NCBI GenBank assembly: GCA_023205875.1
Contig: CP060768.1
Location: forward strand, 248,001-312,000
Length of the DNA stretch: 64,000 nucleotides
DNA from: Chloropicon primus
Lineage: Eukaryota; Chlorophyta; Chloropicophyceae; Chloropicales; Chloropicaceae
Direction of reading: 5' to 3'
Under the pieces are notes generated by a model, which was given only the letters and a program-made list of their open reading frames with translations, did no database searches and was not told the DNA's origin. This document shows positions 12,814 through 23,266 of this stretch, piece after piece (the stretch's first letter is position 1; each line of letters begins with the position of its first letter). Position numbers and translations under genes: made by a program.

Positions 12814-13936
12814 GGTTCCCTTGGGGGTTGTTTCGTGCAAGTAACTTGGCTTCACTTCTGTGCTCTCGGTCCTCGTGCGACGAGGGGTGACTGACTTCTG
12901 TTTTCTATCAATCGAGAACTGGATTAGATTTCCCCCTCGAGAGCGGATCTCCACCACACACGAGGTGAAACGTCACTCGCAGAACACCTCGACTGCAAAT
13001 CGAGGGGTCGAGAGAGCTCGGTGCGCTGAAAAACGTGTGTGTCTCTGGTTTACATTAAAAAGGGGACGCCTGGACGAAGGAAGGGGACCGCCACCTCATG
13101 CCATGGTGGGGTGCCACCCTTGTGGAACTGGGGGTCGTGCTGAGACTCGTGTAGTTTGGATGGATGCCATGGGCCATGTCCGCGGAGAGCAAGAATGACT
13201 TCTGCAGGGCGCTGAGACTTTCCGCTCTCGGACTTGCAGCACGCCGTGGTAACCCTCTTGACCAGGGTGGCACCCACTGGGTGGTGCGTTACCAAACCCA
13301 AACCCAAATCCAATCAAACCACGAGGAGGACAGACGACCGATGGGTGTTGTTGTGAAGAGCATCCTCGATCGCGCCATTATCTCTCTATCTCTCTTTCCT
13401 TTCTCAAAGATTGGGTCTGCTGCTGGTGAGGGTGAAACATGAAAAACGAAAACGGATGGATGATGGATGATGGATGAAGTCTCAATCCAATCCTCCTCCC
13501 ACCACGCACCCCTCCGGGTCTCACACCCTCTTCCAAAAGGCTTTTGCGAGGACGTGACAAAGATTGACAGAGAGAGAGAGACGAAGATCGATTGTGTTGA
13601 ACACTGCTGCTGGGCGAAATCCAACTGCCTGAGAGCTCGTGCTCTCCCGGCGAGCAGATCGCCCCCCCCCCCATCCCTCCACCCCTGTCACCTCCCTCCG
13701 ACCTTGCATGGCATGGCATGGCATTCCGAGTCGAAACCAGTGGAACGAACGAAGCAGAGTGGATTGAGAAAAGGGGGGGATCGCAAGCTCCCCGCGGTGC
13801 AATCAGATCGTCCTCCACCCCTGTCGCCTCCCTCCGACCTTGCCATCATCCATCCAGCTCCGCGCCCCAGCAGAATCAGGCTCAAGAAAAAATGAGAGAA
13901 AACATTTTTTTAGGGTTAGTTCAAAAAATCGAAACC
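12814..13936. promoter_or_regulatory. 1.1-kb divergent region between Rubisco activase and PSMB5
   Basis: No gene seen; the open frames here are short and shadow-like. Features: a GA run at about 13568-13581 (PSMB5 sense), a C-run at about 13661-13672, CATGG iterations at about 13707-13722, an imperfect tandem duplication of about 136-149 bp (listed separately), and a telo-box-like TTTTTTTAGGGTTAG at about 13905-13919, only some 20 bases upstream of the PSMB5 ATG. Confidence 0.5.
13655..13843. repeat. Imperfect tandem duplication, unit about 136-149 bp
   Basis: CAGATCG occurs at 13655 and 13804. The block ACCCCTGTCACCTCCCTCCG at 13681 reappears with one change at 13817, and the match continues as ACCTTGC. 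The two blocks are 149 and 136 bases apart, so the unit gained or lost bases in the poly-C tract. It resembles the other about 170-bp intergenic duplications but is more diverged. Confidence 0.6.
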
Positions 13937-15002
13937 ATGGCGGTCTCTTCTTGGCGTATGGATGTGCCAGGCCTTGACGGCAAGTGCGGCCAAGCTTCGC
14001 GCGCGGCGGCGGACCTCGCCCTCGGACAGGACGCCCTCCTCACCAACGCGGAGGTCACTCAAGCGAACTTTCCTCTCCCTGCCGTCCAAAACGTAAGTGT
14101 GTGTGTGTGGGGGGGTCTCTCTCTCTGTTCTCCTCCATAGATCAAGCCTTTCTGCTTCTGCTTCTGCTCGCTACGGCTTGCTTTGCTCCTCGACGAGCGG
14201 ATCGCCTGACCTCCACCTCAACCCTCTCTCTCTCTGTGTGTCTGTGTGTGTATCACTTGTTGCTGTTTCGCCATCGCCATTCGCGATCTATATCTATTAT
14301 TATTATTATCAGTTGGACCACTTCGGGAAGAAGGTGGAGGACCTGGTGAAGCCGGACCACGGAACGACGACGCTTGGGTTCATCTTCAAGAATGGCGTGA
14401 TCATAGCAGTGGACTCGCGGGCCTCGCAGGGCTCGTACGTCTCGTCCCAGACCGTGAAGAAAGTGATAGAGATCAACCCTTACCTGCTCGGTACCATGGC
14501 CGGTGGTGCGGCGGACTGCGCGTTCTGGCAGAGGAACCTCGGAATGCAGTGCCGGATGTTTGAACTGAAGAACAAGAAGAGGATCACGGTGTGCGCGGCG
14601 TCCAAGATGCTCGCCAACACCATGTACTCTTACAAGGGAATGGGACTCTCCATGGGTTCCATGGTCGCGGGCTGGGACCCCTCCGGGCCGGCCATCTACT
14701 ACGTGGACTCGGACGGCCAGAGGACCAAAGGAACGATCTTCTCCGTGGGGTCCGGCAGCCTGTACGCTTACGGCGTCCTCGACCAGGGCTACAAATGGGA
14801 TATGGACATCGAGACCGCGGTGGAGCTGGGACAGAGGGCGATCTACCACGCCCAGTTCAGGGACGCGGTGAGTGGTGGAACCTGCAGTGTGTACCATATA
14901 ACTCAAAGCGGGTGGGTTAAGCTTAGGGGCAACAACCATTATGATCTGCACTACCAGTATTATCCTGACGGTCACGCCACGTCGGCCAACAGCGTCATCT
15001 GA
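13937..15002 (+). CDS. PSMB5: 20S proteasome subunit beta5 (chymotrypsin-like activity)
   Basis: Catalytic beta5 (PBE in plants) of the 20S core. Exon 1 is 13937-14092 and exon 2 is 14313-15002, phase 0, 281 residues. The propeptide is about 69 residues and ends HG; autolysis would expose Thr70 as the N-terminal nucleophile ([10 protein letters not shown]). The Asp17 and Lys33 equivalents lie in AVDSRASQG and SSQTVKKV, followed by the conserved [10 protein letters not shown] and [12 protein letters not shown]. The intron has GT/CT microsatellites and a TAT/TTA triplet run just before the acceptor. Upstream in-frame sequence exists, but 13937 is the first ATG giving a normal propeptide. TGTAA occurs twice within about 70 bases of the stop, where the gene converges with the PIN-domain gene. 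Confidence 0.96.
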
Positions 15003-15151
15003 GCCGGGCCGCCCGTGTGGTCGCGTTTTCGATGATGTCTCAGAGCTCCTTCGTGTAAGTTTGTAAAGATTACTTTTATTGCCATTCCCAAGTAGATTAC
15101 AGTATCAAGGGGTCCCTCTCTTCTGAAACGATGGACCTCTTGCTGTTGTTG

Positions 15152-16303
15152 TTACACACTTTCTCCGTACACTCGCTGCCAGAGGTGGCTCATCCTCTGC
15201 TTTTCCGCGTCGAACTTGCTCGGCTCGTTGAACACGTTCTCGAAGAGCTTGCAGGTGTTGTCGAAGAACATGAGGAACGTCTGCCTCGGCAGCTCCTTCC
15301 CGCCATCTTGGGACCTCCTTCCGTGGACGTGCTCCGCAAGATCGAGGGTGGACTGGGACTCCCTGTCCAGGTCGAGGGAGAACCAGTGCTGCTTGACGAG
15401 CTTGAAGAGGTCTTGGATCGTCCAGGGAGGGGGAACGGAGACCATCGACTCCCACTCCTTGGGCCCAAAATTTTCCTGAAACGTCTCCCTCACGAAGAGG
15501 GAGAGGCACCTCTGCAGAACCTCCAGCGTCTCGCCCGAGATCTCGGCCACCGACCTCGCGTCGAGGTTCCCCGAGGCTCGACGGGGAGCCGCCGAGAGAT
15601 CTCTCCCCCGCACGTCCGGCTCGACCGCCCGGACCGGAGGCCGCCCCGCTGCCAGGGCTGTTTCGAGGTTGGACCTTCTTCTAGCCTCGAGGTCCGCAAA
15701 GTCGAGGGCGTCCAAGGACGTGCAAGCGGCGACGCCGCACGCCCTGCTCTTCAGGCACAGGTTCCGGTCCCCCGTGAGGAGGACCACCACGTCGCCACCC
15801 CGGTTGCCATCCATCAGCATCTTTTGCTTCTGCAGCGTGCATTGGAGTATCAGGTCGTCGTTCGAGTGCCTCAGCCCTTGGACCCCGAAAACTCTGATCG
15901 CTTCCTTGAACTCGGCCATCGACTGGCCGAAAAAGCTCACGCCCGACCCCGCCGTCGTGAACGCCTCGTCGAGGTACTTCATCGCCGCCCTGGCCTGGAC
16001 GCGCTTTCCCTCGAGTTTGGACTGCTTCAGCCCGTCGAGCTCCGAAAGGACGGTCCAAGGGACGCACACTGCGACCGTCCAGCCCGCACTGCGGTTGCCG
16101 CTGCGGCCGAAATACGCCAGGCTTCGGCGAAAGGAGTCGAGGGACCGAGGTTCCACGAGGACGTTCGTGTCGAGCACGACGAACAGCGCGGGAGCCCCCG
16201 AGCCGCTCCGCCCGGTGCTTGCCTCCCAGCCCTTCCAATACGCGGGAGTCTCCACCCAATCCATGGCCTCCCCGTCCACGGCCTCATCGATGTCCATGTC
16301 CAT
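15152..16303 (-). CDS. SWT1-like PIN-domain endoribonuclease
   Basis: 383 residues, no intron. The PIN fold begins at about residue 40 with VVLDTNVLVEP (first catalytic Asp). It continues with a conserved WTVLSELDGLK segment, then SNDDLILQCTL (acidic pair) and VVVLLTGDRNLCLKSRACGV (fourth acidic residue). This is the pattern of the SWT1/C1orf26 PIN group, which in yeast acts in nuclear surveillance of mRNPs at the nuclear pore. The C-terminal half (about 270-383) is helical and resembles the SWT1 C-terminal region, as in VPPPWTIQDLFKLVKQHW. The start at 16303 is a true ATG; an alternative is Met14. A weaker copy of the recurring promoter element lies about 120 bases upstream. The 3' end is 149 bases from the convergent PSMB5 stop. 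Confidence 0.8.
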   Translation of the reverse strand: MDMDIDEAVDGEAMDWVETPAYWKGWEASTGRSGSGAPALFVVLDTNVLVEPRSLDSFRRSLAYFGRSGNRSAGWTVAVCVPWTVLSELDGLKQSKLEGKRVQARAAMKYLDEAFTTAGSGVSFFGQSMAEFKEAIRVFGVQGLRHSNDDLILQCTLQKQKMLMDGNRGGDVVVLLTGDRNLCLKSRACGVAACTSLDALDFADLEARRRSNLETALAAGRPPVRAVEPDVRGRDLSAAPRRASGNLDARSVAEISGETLEVLQRCLSLFVRETFQENFGPKEWESMVSVPPPWTIQDLFKLVKQHWFSLDLDRESQSTLDLAEHVHGRRSQDGGKELPRQTFLMFFDNTCKLFENVFNEPSKFDAEKQRMSHLWQRVYGESV

Positions 16304-16817
16304 CCCGCACGGTCGTCGTCGTGCTCAGAGACGCCTCGAGCACGAGGGTGCCAACTCCAACAGCATCAGCAGCTTCATGACCTCACCAGACCGCCACCGT
16401 TTCCGAGCGTCACCCATCCATCCGAAGATCGAGAGGGAAAGACACCACTCGGCACGCTCCCGCACCCCGAAACTCCCCTCGACTGGGTCCAAACGAAAAA
16501 CCTTCGACGACCCCCCTCTCTCCTCTTGAGCTGCACTCTCTCTCCCAAGTTCCCCTGGTGTTCGAAAGGAACCAAGGCACCGATTCGCACGATCGAGTAG
16601 TCCAAAGAAAGAGAAAGAGATGATCTTCACATCTAAGTCCCGTCCTTCCCCCCTGCTTCACGATGCCGCCGCCCAGTCGCCACCAAAGGTCACCCACTCG
16701 CTCCTCCCTCCAGCCAATCTTTGATTCTTCAATCTTTGATTATTCTGCGAATCCTAGAGTTTATCGACCTCCAGACCTGAAGCATGTTTTGAGACACATG
16801 AAGCATTGGGCTGCGCA
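16304..16817. promoter_or_regulatory. Divergent region between SWT1-like and subtilase genes
   Basis: No gene seen. CCGAAGATCGAGAG at 16422-16435 is a weak match to the recurring element, oriented for the minus-strand gene. The word CAATCTTTGATT or a close variant occurs twice in a row at about 16718-16742, close to the subtilase start. Confidence 0.45.
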
Positions 16818-19473
16818 ATGGCGACCGCCATGGGTCCTCATGCATGCAAGGTGGAGTCCAAGTCACTCCTCCTTGCATTGGTTGTCCTCCTTGTGTCCTC
16901 CCTTTCGCCTCTAGAGGGGAGTCCTGTCAAGTATGACGCGACCAAAGTGGATGCAGGGTTCAGTGCGAGCCTGGCCGCGAATGAAACGTCTGGTGGACCT
17001 GTGTTTACGTCCGTCGCCTCTGCGGTGTCGAGGGAAAAGGAAATGCTCGAGATGGTGGCTTACAGGTAAGCAGTCTCCGCTTTCCTTTCACCAGCTTGTC
17101 GTCGTGTCTAATTCTTTTGCCTCCCTCTCCCCTCTCTCTCTCTGTCTGTCTGTCTCTCTCACGGCGCACACAAGGAACCCCAACCGCTGGGTGGTCAAGG
17201 TGAAGGCGCAGGACGAGGAGTCTGGTGGCCCCTCTTGCGGTGAGATCGTGTCGAAAATATGCCACGAGGAGGCGCCGCCCAGCAACGAGGACGCCACCTT
17301 CAGCGGGGAGTGCATCTGGGAGGATCTCGAGTCGTGCTTCTTCACCCTCGAGGCCGCGGGGGGGGAGGCCGACCTGGATCGCATGCTGCTGGCGTACGAC
17401 GAGTACATCGAGTTCGCGGAGAGGGACATGAGGGTCGTCATGGAGCAGCAGTGCTCGTACGCTTGGCCCCAGAATTCCAATGTCCCTTGGCACTTGGATA
17501 GGATCGATAGCGCGAGCGTCCAGCAGCCTCTCGACGGCGCGTTCCAGCCCCCCGAGTCGCTCTCTGGCGCCGGCGTTCACATCTACGTCCTAGACACTGG
17601 CTTGAGGGACACCCACGTGGAGTTCACGGGAAGGGTTGGGCTGGGAGCGAACGTCCTCCCCGGGGGGACGTCCCCTTACGACGATAACGGCCATGGGACC
17701 GCCGTCGCGAGCGTTGCTGCCGGCACGAGCAACGGGGTCTGCAAGTGCTGCATTGTCCACGGCATCAAGTGCTTGGATGGGAACGGGGACGGAAGCTACA
17801 CGGACGTGATATCGGGGCTGTACTGGGTCCAGAGGAACGCGGTCAGGCCCGCGGTGGCGAGCATGTCGCTCAGCGGGCCCACGAGCTTGGGCATCAATCA
17901 AGCCATCCAAGAGCTTTACGACGACGGGATACTCACCATAGCAGCAGCAGGAAACGAGAGGACGGATGCGTGCACAAAGTCTCCGGGGAGCTCGCCGTAT
18001 GCCGTCACGGTGGGGGCAAGCGACCTGAGCGCGTCGAACCAGGACATCATGTCCGATTTCAGCAACTACGGGCAGTGCGTGAACATTTACGCGCCAGGCA
18101 GCGGAGTGCGCACCGCGGACTACAGTGGAGATCTCATGACCACCACAAAAGCAGGGACATCGTTCAGTGCCCCGGCGGTGGCTGGGGCGGCGGCCCTGTA
18201 CCTCTCCTCCTATCCCGATTCCACGCCGGAGACCCAGCACCAGAAGGTCACGGAGGCTTCCACGGCCGCGCCAAGCATCGAGAGCGGCGCGAGGCTCCTG
18301 AACCTCAGGGTCCTGGATGTCTGCGCGCCGGAAGAGGACGCGGTTCAGTGCCGGGTAAGTGAATGGTCCGACTGGTCGCCTGCCTGCCCGGCTTCCAACG
18401 GGGAGTGTGGTCGGCCGACCCAAAGGAGGTCCAGGACAATCTTGGAGGAGGCTTCCTGCGGAGGAAACGTGTGCCCGGCCACCCAGGATGTCAGATACTG
18501 CCCCGGGGACTACACCCCGTGTCCCTCCGCGTTTCCAACGCAGTGGTTCGGAACAAGCGACCAGAACGAGCGCCCGGCCACGGATTTGGACATCTCTGGC
18601 AGGACCATCAAGTACGACGCTGATGGCTCGAGCGGCTTTTCTGCCTGCATCGACGACCACTTTGGGTACGACCCCCTGGAGGACTTCTCCCAAGCGACCA
18701 AGCTGGACATGGGTGACGACAGCTTCGTTGAGATCACGCTCGGTGACGCAGGGTTCCCTTACCTTGGAGAAACCAAGACCGTTATTTACGTCGGCAGTAA
18801 CGGTTACGTCACGCTCGATCAAGGGGATTTCTCGTACATGATCGGGGAGGTGGAGCAGCAGAGTCAAGGATCGAGGTCGATGCTTCAAGTGCAGAACAAA
18901 TCGGTGGCGATAAAGAGCTCCTTCGCTCACATCGAGGAGGACATCAAGAGAATGATGATCAGCTCGAACATCGAGGGCCATGATCAGTTCGTGACGAAGA
19001 CTGCCCCTCATTGGCTGAGGCAGAGGATCTCGGCGCTGTTCCAAGACCTGAACCCGACCCTAGCTGGAAGCCATGGGGTCTACTTTCAGGCCAAAGGGCA
19101 GGGAACAAGGGACAGCAGGCTTGTGGTCACGTACGACAGGGTGCCTCTGTGGGGGATGAGCGAGGAGACCAACACCTTCCAGGTCGTCATGTACACGGAC
19201 GAGAGTTCGCAGCCTGGAACAATAAAGCTGTGGTGGGGAGTGATCTCCGGGGTCTACAGGCCCTTGGTCGGGGTCAGCCCAGGCAGCATGCCGGCCGATC
19301 AGATCGAAACCGATCTGGTTCCCGACCTTGGAACGTGCAACGGGGAGGCCTTGCCAATCTTGCCCCCCCCTCCGCCTCGACGGGTCGAGTCATTCGCGCG
19401 ACCGGACCCGCCTTCGTCGGGAGGGGGATTCTTTGACTTCCTCGCGCCCTTCTTGGGAGGAACGTCGTTTTAA
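16818..19473 (+). CDS. Secreted subtilisin-like serine protease (S8, proteinase K-like) with a thrombospondin-1 module
   Basis: Exon 1 is 16818-17065 and exon 2 is 17175-19473, joined in phase 2, 848 residues. The N-terminus has a hydrophobic signal segment (SLLLALVVLLVSS, about 16-28). A Cys-containing prodomain runs to about residue 190. The catalytic triad is complete: D223 in YVLDTGL, H256 in NGHGTAVASV, S412 in AGTSFSAPAVAG; the oxyanion Asn lies in AAAGNERTDAC. Conserved features match the proteinase K/PCSK9 branch. A thrombospondin type-1 repeat follows (SEWSDWSPACPASNGECGR, with further Cys to RYCPGD, about residues 478-530). The last about 300 residues contain two related beta-rich segments (SGFSACIDDHFGYDPLEDF; YVGSNGYVTLDQGDFSYM) and a Pro-rich tail. 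A secreted or cell-surface processing role is inferred. Confidence 0.9.
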
Positions 19474-19555
19474 CCTTGACTGAAGTCCCTTGCCCGGAAC
19501 TAAATTATACATGGAGCCGTTTGCGCCTTTCCTTATTTATTTACGATTTTTAAAC
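19474..19555. other. Short convergent spacer between subtilase and RTF1
   Basis: Only 82 bases separate the two stop codons. The sequence is A+T-rich (TTATTTATTTACG) and presumably holds both 3' ends. Confidence 0.45.
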
Positions 19556-21508
19556 CTACATAGCCCCGGAATCCAGCCTCTTGAAGTAGTCGCTGATCGA
19601 CAGAGTCTTCGTGCCCTTCGCGGCGCTGCTTCCCATGGTAGACAACAGAAGCTTCGTTCGCTGAGTTGGCTTCTTCAGCAGCTTCAAATCCACCTTGAAA
19701 TCAATCTCAAGTCCGGGGAACTTTGCTCGCTGGCCTTCGCTCTCCCTCTCCCTGTCCTCCACGCCCTCCTCCACGATGACCAATTCTTTCTCCACAGACT
19801 TGTCGTCGTCCACCTTCTTGTCGCCGAGCCCTTTCTTCATGGCCCAGCTCAAGGGTGCGGTGGGGCGGCGCGAGAACGGGTCTGCCTTCTTCTCCACGGA
19901 CTTCCTCCTGTTCTGCTTCTGCTCCTTCTCCTTCTCCTTTGCCCTCTCAAGCATGGCTTCGAAGTTCTGGTTCACGTTTCTTTCGTTGATCTCCGCCATT
20001 CTCCTCGCCCTCGACTCTCTCTGGCCCTTCCTGATGGCGTGCTCCTTCTCCAGCTTCTCCAGCTCTACCTTGTACTTGGCCTCGCCCTCTGCATCCCCCT
20101 TCTCCCTGGCGATTTCGAGCCTGGCCTCCAAGTCCTGCTTCTTGAAAGCGTAACTCAGCGTCTTCCTTCCTCCGCCCTTTTCTATCTTCCGCCAGACGTC
20201 CGCGGCCGAGTACCTGAACTCCTCCGCCGCCTTCTGGGACTCTTGGGCCTTCCTCACGTCCGACCTCATGGGGGGCCTCTCCCTCGCCTTCTTGCACTCC
20301 TCGCAGTACTTCTCAAACTCCTCGCTTTCGAGCATCTTGGTGGACACGAGGCTCATGGGGAACGTCGCCTCGGCGCTCCCGATTCTCAGCTTGACCCACT
20401 TGTTCGTCTCCACCAGAACCTCCTTGCCCGTCTTCAGCACCGCTGCCATCTCGTAGGGCGACCTCGTGGACGTCTTGTCCCCCTTGAATATCTGGTACTT
20501 TCCCGGCTTCCTCTCCACGACCTCCAAAACTTGCGCCAGCCGGTACACGGTCAGCAGACTCCCGTCGGCCGGGTTCACCACCGTGCCCATGCCGATCTTG
20601 AGGAACTGGTCCATCATCACATTCTCGAAGAAGGGCTCGTTTATCCACTCCACGATCTTGTTCCTCGTCAGCATGATGTCCCTCATCTCATCAATGGAGG
20701 CCTCCACGTCCTCGTCGAGCTCGCCGTCCTCCAAGTCCCTCCTCCCCCTCTTGCCCTTCCTCTTGGCGGGTCCCCCCCTGCCCCTCCTCGACGACCTCCC
20801 GTAACCCTCCTCGTCCGAGTAGTAGTCGTCGTACTCGTCCGAGTAGTCGTCGTACTCCTCGTACTCGATCTCGCGGTCGTCGTCCAGAACGGTGTCCAGG
20901 GCGTCCCTCGCCAGCTTCTTCTTGTCCCTCCTGGCGACCAGGGCGTTCAGGGCGTTCTTCCTCTTGTCCTGCGTGGTCTTCTTGCCGCCCTTCTTCGCGG
21001 TCTGAGACCTGGTCTCGCGCATCTTGGCCTCCTTCTTCTCGTCCCGAGCCGCCTTCAGGCTCAGCATGATCTCCTTCTGCCTCCGCAGCTCGTCCCTCTT
21101 CTCCTGCCTGTCGTACAGCTCCATCTCCCTGTCGAGCTCGTTCATCGCCATCAGCCGCTTGCGATCCTCGGCGTCCCCCATGAGATCGTCGTCGTACCCG
21201 TCGTCGTAGTCGGCCAGGTTGAACTCGACGCTCTCGCTCTCGCTCTCGCTCTCCTTGGCCTTGGCCTTGGACGACTTTCGCTTCCTCGTCCTCGGAATCT
21301 CGTCCTCCTCCTCGTCCTCCTCGTCCTCCGTGTCCTCGTCCTCGTCCTCATCCTCGTCGCTCCCATCAAAGTCGTCCTCGTCCTCGTCCTCGTCGCTCGT
21401 GTCCGCCAGGGTGGACGCCTTCTTGCCCCTCTTCCTCTTGCCCGCTACCGGCGCCTCCTCGTCCTCCCCCCCCATCAGGCCAAGGATATCATCGTCCAAA
21501 CTCGTCAT
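19556..21508 (-). CDS. RTF1: Paf1-complex component RTF1 (VIP5), Plus3-domain protein
   Basis: RTF1 links the Paf1 complex to elongating RNA polymerase II and stimulates histone H2B ubiquitination. 650 residues from a true ATG at 21508, no intron. The N-terminus starts with an aspartate-rich helix (MTSLDDDILGLMGG), followed by acidic and basic low-complexity tracts. The central region includes the RTF1-type segment AEDRKRLMAMNELDREMELY, related to the histone-modification domain (about 110-150). The Plus3 domain covers about 282-405 (NKIVEWINEPFFENVMMDQF; YRLAQVLEVVERKPGKYQIF). The C-terminal third is charged coiled coil. The long antisense open frame here is a codon-composition shadow. Confidence 0.92.
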   Translation of the reverse strand: MTSLDDDILGLMGGEDEEAPVAGKRKRGKKASTLADTSDEDEDEDDFDGSDEDEDEDEDTEDEEDEEEDEIPRTRKRKSSKAKAKESESESESVEFNLADYDDGYDDDLMGDAEDRKRLMAMNELDREMELYDRQEKRDELRRQKEIMLSLKAARDEKKEAKMRETRSQTAKKGGKKTTQDKRKNALNALVARRDKKKLARDALDTVLDDDREIEYEEYDDYSDEYDDYYSDEEGYGRSSRRGRGGPAKRKGKRGRRDLEDGELDEDVEASIDEMRDIMLTRNKIVEWINEPFFENVMMDQFLKIGMGTVVNPADGSLLTVYRLAQVLEVVERKPGKYQIFKGDKTSTRSPYEMAAVLKTGKEVLVETNKWVKLRIGSAEATFPMSLVSTKMLESEEFEKYCEECKKARERPPMRSDVRKAQESQKAAEEFRYSAADVWRKIEKGGGRKTLSYAFKKQDLEARLEIAREKGDAEGEAKYKVELEKLEKEHAIRKGQRESRARRMAEINERNVNQNFEAMLERAKEKEKEQKQNRRKSVEKKADPFSRRPTAPLSWAMKKGLGDKKVDDDKSVEKELVIVEEGVEDRERESEGQRAKFPGLEIDFKVDLKLLKKPTQRTKLLLSTMGSSAAKGTKTLSISDYFKRLDSGAM

Positions 21509-21800
21509 CTTCCCCTCCTTCGGCTCCTTCCTCTTCCTCTTCTTCCTCTGCTGCTGCTGCTACTGCTAGGGCTGGCTGGCTGGCTCTGTGTGTGTGTGTC
21601 CGGTGTGTCACTTGCACAGGCAAGCCAAAACCAATTCAAGTGCTAGGGAGATCTCCTCCTTCGTCTCGTCTGACCCTTCGAGGGTGGAATCAATCGAAAG
21701 GGATCTTCGCACAACAATCTCCTTCGAATGCCTCCACAGAAGAGAGAAACGAGAACCAACTCAAGCGCTGCGGATGAGATGACACAGTAGTGGAGGATCT

Positions 21801-21831
<31 letters not shown>

Positions 21832-23266
21832 TCAAACTCCCTTGGCTGCTCTGTCGTTTTCTCTGACACTCCGGGTGCCAAATGTTTCGTCCGAGGTGTC
21901 GCCGGAAAGATCTCGAGCTCTAGTTTCGAAATCCGTCGCCCCCTCGTCACCTCGCAGTCCCCCACTCGTCGAGAATCTCCCCCTCCGAACCCAAACCCCT
22001 CCCCTGAACCAAAGACACGACAAAAGAAACGAGTCATCAGTCTCGCGAATCCTCAAAACGAAGCCATTCTTCCCCAAACAACGCATCATTCGAAAGATCG
22101 CGAGGAGACGCTTCCGAATATTCCATCCGTCGCGGCAACCCGAACCCCTCCCGCCGCCCACGCTCCGCCAAACTCACCTCACTCTTCCCTCGTCTCGACC
22201 GCCCCGCCGAAAACCTCTTGTTCCTGGCGCCCAGGAGTTACACCCATTTCGACACGCCCCATACACTAAACCAATATTCTTTCAAAGACATCATGACTCT
22301 GTCGAACGACACCCAACGAAATGAGGAACACATAATCCTTACAAGACATTCATTATACAATCCAAAAATTTTGTTCGACAATATATCCTAAAATAGGAGT
22401 CACTTATACTGGGATTCACCCCAAAACGATCGCTCCCCCTTCGTGTACATACTCCATGTTTCTCTCTAAAGCGAAAGGATTTTCTTCTCCGAGGGTAACG
22501 TCTCTTCTTTCCTGCTTTCTTGGCCCTCAGTTCCAGATCAAAATACCTTTTGGACAAGATCAGTGTAGATATCGCGTCTTGGGTTTTGATTTCGTGTGGA
22601 TGAGATGAGGGTAAGGTCAAAAGAAGGGAAACACGAGCGCGCGCTCTTCTCAACAACGAGGTGAGTTTTCGACGACGTAATGGTTCACAAACGTGACGTT
22701 GTTGGGATCAACGCAACCGGCTTCCAAAGCTCTTTCGAAAGAGCCCTCGCTCGTCTCCAGGGACCCACGGACGAGGATGAAGACACCGGAAAACCTGACG
22801 GAAAATCTTTTCCTTTTGTCTTTGTTTCTTTTGCTCTTGCTTGGGCCCTCCTGTGCAGCGGTTTGTGAGGCAAAGAGGTGGGTTGCGAATCGTCCGTTCT
22901 GCCTTGATCGTCTTCGCCTCGTCCCGCTCTTTCGAAAGACCCCGCGAACGCTCGACTGACTGGACGGATTCAATTCATTTTCATTTTCATTTTCGTTTCG
23001 TCATCCCTTCACGGCTGGGCTCTGCTCTCCTCTCCTCGCAGTGAAGACCAGTTTTTATTCGCTCGAGCTGCTAGAGACTTGCACGTCGTCGGGACTTGGT
23101 TCGTTCGTTTGCTTTTTTTTCTTCTTCATCTTCATCTTTTTCAAGCGAAGGAAGCTCCTCGAGAGACGGCTAGTCGGCATCCATCCTACGAGCGCCGTCG
23201 TCGTCGTCGTCCTCGTGTCCTCTATCAGATCTATATATAACAGGAGCGGAAGGGTCGGACGTGATC
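21509..23266. promoter_or_regulatory. 1.8-kb divergent region between RTF1 and the TOC1-like gene
   Basis: No convincing gene. Near RTF1 there are CTG triplets and a (CA)n run at 21806-21829, which is (TG)n in RTF1 sense. Two copies of the recurring element occur: CGGAAAGATCTCGAGCTC (from 21903, 26 bases with TTTCG at the end) and CGAAAGATCGCGAG (22091-22104), the latter followed by GAATATTCCATCC. A distinctly A+T-richer island lies at about 22260-22420. AGATATC at 22567-22573 resembles the core of an evening element. A TATA-like CTATATATAAC sits at 23231-23241, some 30 bases before the TOC1-like ATG. The small open frames here start at non-ATG codons. Confidence 0.5.
23231..23241 (+). promoter_or_regulatory. 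TATA-like sequence upstream of the TOC1-like gene
   Basis: CTATATATAAC is the only long TATA-type sequence noted close to a start codon in this window. It lies about 26-36 bases upstream of the ATG at 23267. If it is a TATA box, the 5' leader would be extremely short, so it may instead be within the leader. Confidence 0.3.

Noticed and set aside
15131-16600. 489-codon plus-strand frame opposite the SWT1-like gene
   Set aside because: Biased composition and no recognisable domain; antisense to a clear PIN-domain gene.
19490-21646. 718-codon open frame on the plus strand opposite RTF1
   Set aside because: It is a shadow of a G+C-rich, charged coding frame. It is Leu/Arg/Val-rich without domains, and the minus strand encodes a clear Plus3-domain RTF1.
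22339-22656. Basic 105-codon minus-strand frame resembling a ribosomal protein
   Set aside because: It starts at a non-ATG codon, spans the A+T-rich island and matches no ribosomal protein I know.
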